Positions 53,426 to 64,000 of a stretch of DNA of 64,000 bases are shown here, one piece after another. A program made the position numbers and the translations under genes. The stretch's first letter is position 1. Each line of letters starts with the position of its first letter. The stretch is taken from positions 260,501-324,500 of the forward strand of contig OY756965.1 in assembly GCA_963580455.1 (NCBI GenBank). Direction: 5' to 3'. The DNA comes from Euonymus europaeus (Eukaryota > Streptophyta > Magnoliopsida > Celastrales > Celastraceae). The notes under the pieces are model-generated. The model was not told the DNA's origin, made no database searches, and saw only the letters and a program-made list of their open reading frames with translations.

Positions 53426-53798
53426 TATAAATTACAATCCTGAGATTAGGGCCATGTGTAGAGTTTTATTTGCAAGCATGACAAATGTGAATTGGAAGAG
53501 TGCATGTATTGGTTGACCTTTGGAAGAGTGAATATATTAATGTGAATAGGTGACTCATTTTCTAGGTGTTCTTAATCATTGCAAGGTCAATTCATGATCA
53601 TTTACAGAAGATATATAAATTACAATCCTGAGATTAGGGCCATGCGTAGAGTTTTATTTGCAAGCATGACAAATGTGAATTGGAAGAGTGCATGTATTGG
53701 TTGACCTTTGGAAGAGTGAATATATTAATGTGAATAGGTGACTCATCTTCTAGCTGTTCTTAATCATTGCAAGGCCAATTCATGATCATTTACAGAAG
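53426..53798. repeat. Tandem duplication, two copies of about 188 bp
   Basis: Copies start near 53426 and 53614 and share ATTACAATCCTGAGATTAGG through CATGATCATTTACAGAAG with only a few substitutions. Confidence 0.85.
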
Positions 53799-55072
53799 AA
53801 GCTTAGCATTTTGGTGTCAAAAGAGCATGCCTTGTTTATATGGATATCTGGTAGTCTGGTGGGGAGGAACGAATTCTCTCTTTTTTCAATTATTGGGATC
53901 AATGTTTAGCCTGACCTGTTACTTTCATTCTGTTTTTGGTTTCTTCAGGAAGAAGTTCTAGTACTGGTCAAACTTATTTGTGCGATGCCACAGAGCCTGA
54001 AATATATAGCATGTGAAATAGCATTGATTATAAACACATATAAGGCCCACTTAATATCCAATACTTCACTTAAATTGATGGTCATAATTGGAGTTTCAAG
54101 CACTATTCAATATATATTAATATTCATTCATCAATTACTCAGCCACCATTACCTTTTCTTTTTGTAACTAAGGAAGTCTATATTTCTGCATTTACGCAAA
54201 TAGCTCTTCTTCTTTTTTCGATTTTTTTTGGAATTTTCATTGTGCCTCTGGTAATTGTTGTTTGCTCAAGCAGCAGGATTTTGTCTTACGACAATATGTG
54301 TTCATGCTCTGCTTTATTGGAAGACATGTCTGTCAATTATGGAGGATAGTTATGTTTTATGGATTCCTTTTTTTTCCTTGAATAAAGGGAAGGGGATGGG
54401 GCTTGAACTCGGGGTTTGGGATTCGTTATGGATTCCTATTGATGTCCCTAAGATTGAAAATAATTTTTTTTATTTCAATTTCTTGATGTTAAATGTGATT
54501 CGGTTTTTCCTCTTATAATTTGAGTCTGCAGTTTAAGGTTTAATGTGTTACGTAGCGTGTTAGTGATTCGATATGTGAAAAGATAGTGGTTCCACGGAAA
54601 ATTTGCTTTAGAAAATTGAAAACTTTTGGAAGATCAGTCTTCAAGGCTGTGGTTCACTTTTAGGGACTAGTTACTTCCGTTTGTCTTTTGTTTATTTTTT
54701 TGAGGATGAAACGTTTGTCATCTGTATCTGAAGCAAAATTGCACTTATAATTTAGATGTGATTTGTAAAGCAATCAGCTGCAAGATTCTTTTTTGTTCTT
54801 TGATTCCTTATGAAGTTAGTAATACTAAAGATTAACCGTTTTGTAATTTACTCTGTAGTTCAGTACAAAGTATTGTGTTTCATTATGTTCACTCTACTTG
54901 GTGTTTGTTTCGTTTCTTAGAAATTTAAGTATAGGATGTTTATATTTCTTGCATTTAGTGGTTTGTTCCTTTGATTCTCTTACTCATTTGTATGTTCTGC
55001 TTCATCTTGCTATAGTTTTCTACTTTCCTTGCATGATTATGATAGAACTAATATTGATTTTGGTATTTCTAG

Positions 55073-58791
<3,719 letters not shown>

Positions 58792-59158
58792 AGTAATGCT
58801 AATTGAGCCTTTTGATTCTCATTTTTAACAAAAGCTGGTGCTCCTGTCGGCTCTTATCAGATATACGACTCCGCCACACATGATGATTATCCTCATCTCT
58901 AACGTAATTTATGTATGATTTATTTTATTTTTTGCAGTCTAAATTGTTGCGAGCAAAAATTCTTCCTTGATTTCTTCTTTCTCCAGTAAAAAAACATAGC
59001 AACCAACTATCTAAAAGTGTTCGTTCTGCTTTTGATTTTAGAAGTTCAGAATTCTGGACTCCATTGCAACACTTTTGCATGCAAATTGGTTGGTAGGTGG
59101 AGACATTTAAGAAAAAATGACAACGGATGGAGTTTTTCATTCTTGGTAATTCCACATT
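58792..59158. other. Short intergenic region between convergent GFAT and PP2C genes
   Basis: 367 bp holding both 3' ends. AT-rich, no further gene. Confidence 0.4.
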
Positions 59159-60194
59159 CTAACAGAAACCAATCAAACCTAGATCTTCCCCCTTAGCTGC
59201 CTTCTTATCCTCTTTCCGAGGCACGAATCTTGGCAGATTCAATAGTGTGTTGACACGAGACACCCCTTCCAGAGCAGACCACTCTATTGCCGATTCTACA
59301 AGTGATTCATCTTCAGTACCTGAACGGTCCATACAAGTTGGACTGGGGAGACCGTTGCCTTTCTCGCAGCCCCCAGCAGCTAGTTCTGCTGAAGTAGGCT
59401 GCTCTTGGGACTTCACATTCGATTCCGTAGATACATTGTTTGTGTTTGAGTCCAGGAACAGGCAAACTACAGCACAGTCATCAACTTTTGAAGTCGGATA
59501 CTTGCGTCTCCAAGCTCGAACTACAGACTCGACCAAGGCACGAGCAGCAGAGGAACGTGCAGGTGCTGATGCTACAATGTCCACCACTTCCTTGTTTGAA
59601 AGGACATCCCATATCTGTGGAAGTGCAAAAACAATGCAAGCTATCTGTAGCTATAATGTTTTGGAAAAGAAAGGGATAGGAATTCGAGTAGACTCCCTCA
59701 CCCCGTCCGAAGCCAAGATGATAAATTCAACTTTCTCCGAGATGCGCCGATAAGAAATCTCTGGCACAGAAATCAGACCAAAATCTTTTAGGCAGAAATC
59801 TCCAAGAGCACGTACCATGGCAAGGCCAGGCGAGTCAGTGTTTGGCAGCCAGACTCTGGCTACTTCAGGTTCATCCCGAAGAGCAAAGACACGCCCTCTA
59901 CATCTCCGAATTCTTTCTGCTTCCGCTGTAAAGTTATGAGAGACGTGAAACTACGAGGCAAAAAAAAAATCACGTGGCAAGAAAATAACCAGTCTTAGGT
60001 TATCATCAAACAGAGAAATATACGCAAATTGAACAAGAATACACTCCCATCCATCCAAACTCATACAGTGTTCTGCATGGCACATAAGCCATCATCTTCA
60101 ATGTCAAAAAGCACTTTCAGAAGAACTCAAAGGCCAGACTCATATAGTATTCAGTGTGGCACACTAATAGGAATATTCATTGCCAGAAAGGAAT

Positions 60195-60229
<35 letters not shown>

Positions 60230-62344
60230 CTGGGAGATTTGGTTTGAGGTCCACAGTCAACTGAACTGCAATAAGGGTATCATCTTTTTCACTTGTACCC
60301 AGTACAGCTCTGGAGTCTCCAACATTTCCAATGACAAGATATTGACCCTGTATAAACATACAACATCGTGCTAAGTAAGAAAATTTATCACAAAATCCTT
60401 GAATCCATTTAAAAAATTATATTAAAAAAAAAGTGTTGCTAATTCCAATACAAATAGACACCTGTTTAACCAGTGTTACTGCTGTTGTTCCACTGCAGAA
60501 ACAATCAATATTTGCATGGAATCTCAATTCCCTATCCATTACTTTGAAAGCCTTCAGTAAAGACTCTTTCAGTGTCTGAAATATATCTGGTTGCTTTTCA
60601 GGATCCTCAATGTCGACAGACAGGCTAGATTCTTCATCAGCAGATACAAAAGCAGTATCTTCAGAATTCATGCTTCCAATGTTATTCAGACTGATCTCTT
60701 TCAAAACATCCTCACTGATTATATTCACTTCCCAGTTAGCACTCAGTTTCAGAGGAAGAGAATCTCTTACGCTCTTTGCAACCATATGGCCATTAGGACC
60801 ATGGCCATCAAAAACGCCACAGAAAACTGTCTCTGTCCTTGAGCCAAAGTTTTGAAAAAAGAAAGCCAAGGAAAGAAAAAAGAAGGAATGCATCACATGC
60901 AAAGAGCACTGGAGATGCTAAAATAATCTTTCAACACAAAAGTAGATATTGACGATATATGGCATAATATTGGTAAGTATTAGCAGTTCTTCAATCAACT
61001 ATGAAACAAGAGGCGAGGTGCAACTACAATGGCCAACCAATCAAGCAGATGAGTTGGCTCAGTCTCACCACAAGAAGGAAACAGGAAGAGTTTGATTAGC
61101 TCTTTTGAACAACCAGTTTGGAAACATTACCAGTGTAGGCATGATGAGTAGTTTACATTCTCCTATAATGGAATGCCCATTATTATTGAACTGATGCCTT
61201 TACTCCAATCTTCTCTCATTCATTTTCCCCTTCTCTCGTACCCTATTATTTTATTGATTCATGTCACTTGTATTATGTTATATAGAACTCAAATCACACT
61301 ATCCAATATATAAATATAACCTAAACTTGTCTTGATGCCAGTATCTTAAATACCACACATCCTGATCGGCTAGAACCAGTACACTCCATTAGCGATATTG
61401 TAATCACACATGAATGTAATAAATGCACTCAAGGGCCCAAGGCCGCCGGCTGGAAGTGGGGGAAGAGAAATGAAAAAGATAGTCATCCCATGAGAAGGAG
61501 CACATTGAAGGGATGAAATAAAACGGATAGACATCCAAAGAATTTCGGAACCAGGAAAGAAAGGAGAAGAATCTTTCGGATTCTGGCATATATGGCAAGA
61601 ACTTAATACATAGATAATGATAAGAAACGGCACTAAATGGGAACCTTGATTTATTTTTGGCAAAGCACTTGAAAGTTTGGACAATATCCTGAAATCAAGG
61701 ATAGAAACTGCGGCCAGTTAGAGCTTTTTCTTGAGCAGGAAAAAAAAAGCCAACAGAGAAGATGGATGTCCAAAATTGAATTTATTCCAGTCGAAAACAA
61801 GTCAAAAGATGAGGACAATATAAGAATAAAAAGTGTGCAAGTGTAGTCAATACAAACTTAAATTTATCAACCAAAAGAGTCAATTGTACCATTCCCATGG
61901 TTACTGGCTAGGAAAGCAACCAAAGAAGTATATCATGCATTCACTCGAGAAACTCAATGTCATTTCCAATGCTTTTGGTTGCGGAACTAATCAAGTGACA
62001 GAGAAAATGAAATGTCAAAAGAATTGCAAGAGATGCCTTTCCATCCTTTAATGGATTTAAGATCTGAGATTCTAAGATGAGAAACTAACCTCCCAGACAA
62101 TCATGGCATCCTGGTTGGTCCCCTTCTTACCTTGTTGGGTAAACAATGAAGCAATCTCGCTTGACCCATTCAAGAACAACCTCCCAGGAATCCTGTGAAG
62201 TGGTTCTTCCTTCCGGTAATCTAAGGAAGAATTCCGTGACCCTGGCCACTTCTTGGAGTTCCTCATCCTCCTAACACCAAAGCTGGGAGAGGACGCTGAA
62301 CCAGGGATAGGGCTCCTGCTTTCCGCAGACAAGCAGGACCCCAT
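59159..62344 (-). CDS. Protein phosphatase 2C, plant clade E (5 exons, 480 aa)
   Basis: Minus-strand exons are 62344-62090, 60851-60462, 60347-60230, 59925-59702 and 59614-59159. The start MGSCLSAESRSP carries Gly2 and Cys4, suiting N-myristoylation and palmitoylation. Catalytic landmarks: NQD at 77-79, FDGHG at 99-103, SGTTAV near 205, GNVGDSRAV at 222-230, ALGDF at 294-298, ASDG at 326-329 and VDDCAVV at 373-379, including the metal-binding aspartates. The Ser/Glu-rich tail follows NTLLNLPRFVPRK. The layout matches Arabidopsis clade-E PP2Cs: Mn/Mg-dependent Ser/Thr phosphatases, membrane-associated, in signalling. One oddity: the acceptor before exon 2 reads CAA, not CAG. An upstream in-frame AG at 60910-60909 would add 19 hydrophobic residues. 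Convergent with GFAT. Confidence 0.9.
60199..60226. repeat. (AG)n microsatellite at the 5' splice site of PP2C intron 3
   Basis: On the gene strand the donor reads GTACTCTCTCT..., so the CT run starts 2-3 bases after the GTA of the donor. Length change here could affect splicing. Confidence 0.85.
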
Positions 62345-64000
62345 CCTGAGGGCCCTGACAATTTTAGTATGCACTCCAGACCAGCCAGACAATCACAGCC
62401 CTTATTTTCAGAAGACGGATCCGTCAGAACTGGCTGATGAAATCCCAAATGGGCTTATGATTCACTCCCTAAAGTCCTATTTATCAACTGACTTCACTTC
62501 AATGTGAATCATTAGAAAAGGTCTATCAACATTCAACAGCTATTGAGGAAAAGCCAAACAACTGAAATGATCAGCCAAATTCACCCTTATAACACTCATA
62601 TAATGTTCCGTGAGTGAGAACCTACAAATCTTTCCCAAACCACAAAACTGATAAGCAGATAAATCCATAAAGGTGCCTTAAGAACATAGCATCAACTCAC
62701 CCTTTTCAATTCATTGCCCAACAATCGATTAAAGCCTCTTCGAATAACAGCCAAATACAAAAAGCCTTCTCTTATCACAACCTAATTACCAGATAACTGC
62801 CTTCAAAGCACAATTAGCCACACGAACTTTTGAAGCGGCAGTCCAACTGTCAATTGAAGGCTTAATCTTCCAAAACATAAAGTTCTTAAATTATGTGGTA
62901 AAATTGATGAAAGTGGATTATGGAATCAATCAAAAAGGAAGAAAGAAGTGAAGGTGGAATTTTCTTAAAGCTCTGGAGTTGCCAAGCAAGGAAAGGCCCT
63001 TTTGAAAAGCCACATGTTAAATTAAGTACCCGGCTTCCTTCTTTTCCCTTTTCAATAAAAAATAAATAATTAAAGCTAAAAAGTTACAAGTACCATACAA
63101 TACCAGATCTATGTTGAAAGTTCTGCTGCACAAAATATTACTTATTTCTCAATTCTTAATATGCAATAAATCCACCACCACACGGTCCTTTCACACAAGC
63201 CTCCCCACCAGCTACCAACTGAAAACAATCGGAGTCAAAATACTTGCTCACCCAACTCGATGCAAATCCCAAAGTTGTTACCAATTTTGACCAAAGTTGA
63301 GCTTCAAATTCCCACTAGGAGCGCCAAGAAAACCAACTTATTGTCAGATCAAGCGTTGGCAAATCAATGGCAGAAGGTAAAAGCTAATCGGAAAAAAGAA
63401 TAGAGAGGGAACCAATTACACTACCACAAATGTGAAGAGAACGGAGAAGCAAGGTTCTCTTCTGGGCATGAGAAACGCAGATTTAAGGACCAGCAAAAGA
63501 CATCAACAGAAATGGGTTCCGAGCAGAAATTGAAGAGAGTGTATAGAGAGAAAGTGATAATCTTTTGGAAATAGAAAGTAAACAAAAACAAACAAAAAAA
63601 TAGTAGCTTCTAGGGAGAAAAAATGGGAGAACTCGGAGAGATCATCGCAGCCATCAAAGATAGACCTTTTTTATGGAGAGATATGAGGAATGGTAACTAG
63701 AGGTCTCAAAGTCCGTCACTTTCAGCAATGTGATAGCTCTTATATTAAATAACAAGCAATTTTTTACACAGCTTGAGAGAGAGGCGTACAATACAGGTAA
63801 TGTTTGTTAGTAGATAAAAGTTCACAAAAAAAAACATAGATTGTAAAAGAATTTTGGAATTTGTGGATCGCTGGAATTGGTTGTGATTCCAATTTTTGCA
63901 CTCTCTGTCCTTTCATTCTACAAATTTATACGTTGTCAGATATACATTCTATAAATTTATACGCTAGTTTATTTCGTTGTCAGATATATTCTGATTCAAA
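62345..64000. other. 5' leader and promoter side of the PP2C gene
   Basis: No coding exon seen on either strand. The AG-rich segment around 63400-63680 could be the transcription start region, which would place an intron in the 5' UTR; this is inference. Confidence 0.35.

Larger units (their letters stand above)
50402..55072. other. Non-coding stretch before the GFAT exons
   Basis: AT-rich. I searched it for the expected GFAT start (MCGIFAYL and LEYRGYDSAG) and found neither. It holds two local tandem duplications, listed separately. Confidence 0.45.

Overview
This is nuclear DNA from a flowering plant, almost certainly a eudicot. The host genes have GT-AG introns, plant-specific families and plastid or ER targeting. 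The space between them is filled with nested LTR retrotransposons, tRNA-derived SINEs, LINE tails and MITE-like repeats. I cannot name the species.

Layout. 199-475 (+) is the last exon of an ARIADNE-type RBR ubiquitin ligase. 2311-6187 (-) is a complete four-exon membrane metallophosphoesterase of the At3g03305/TMEM62 type. 6790-13000 is a LINE remnant split by a Ty1/copia element (7361-12740, TSD GTTGT). 13457-13916 is a second LINE tail with a 14-bp TSD. 14974-18996 (+) is a complete 14-exon CRT3-type calreticulin; its HDEL signal is split by the last intron. 19701-35855 is a Ty3/gypsy Tat-like element in minus orientation. It carries a spliced gene on its opposite strand, and its integrase is interrupted by a rearranged non-coding LARD-like element (23764-30528). 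SINEs are inserted at its right LTR terminus. 35861-44701 is repeat-rich, including a 4.6-kb inverted-repeat element (39663-44292) whose arms consist of degenerate GATACTGTC-type repeats. 44702-48273 (-) is plastid acetyl-CoA carboxylase BCCP without its first exon. A 200-base N gap (50202-50401) follows. 55073-58791 (+) is a glucosamine-6-phosphate synthase (GFAT) copy that appears broken. 59159-62344 (-) is a clade-E PP2C phosphatase with an apparently lost splice acceptor. 62345-64000 is its leader and promoter side.

The host genes have unrelated jobs (ubiquitin ligation, phosphoesterase, ER folding, fatty-acid synthesis, amino-sugar synthesis, signalling). As usual in a plant genome, they do not form a functional cluster. 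BCCP and GFAT face away from each other across the gap, and both lack their 5' exons. The most unusual material is the long hairpin-forming repeat element, the intron-containing antisense gene of the Tat-like element with its own TATA box, and the inverted LTR that imitates a DNA transposon. All exon borders come from reading splice sites and reading frames by eye; nothing was aligned to a database.
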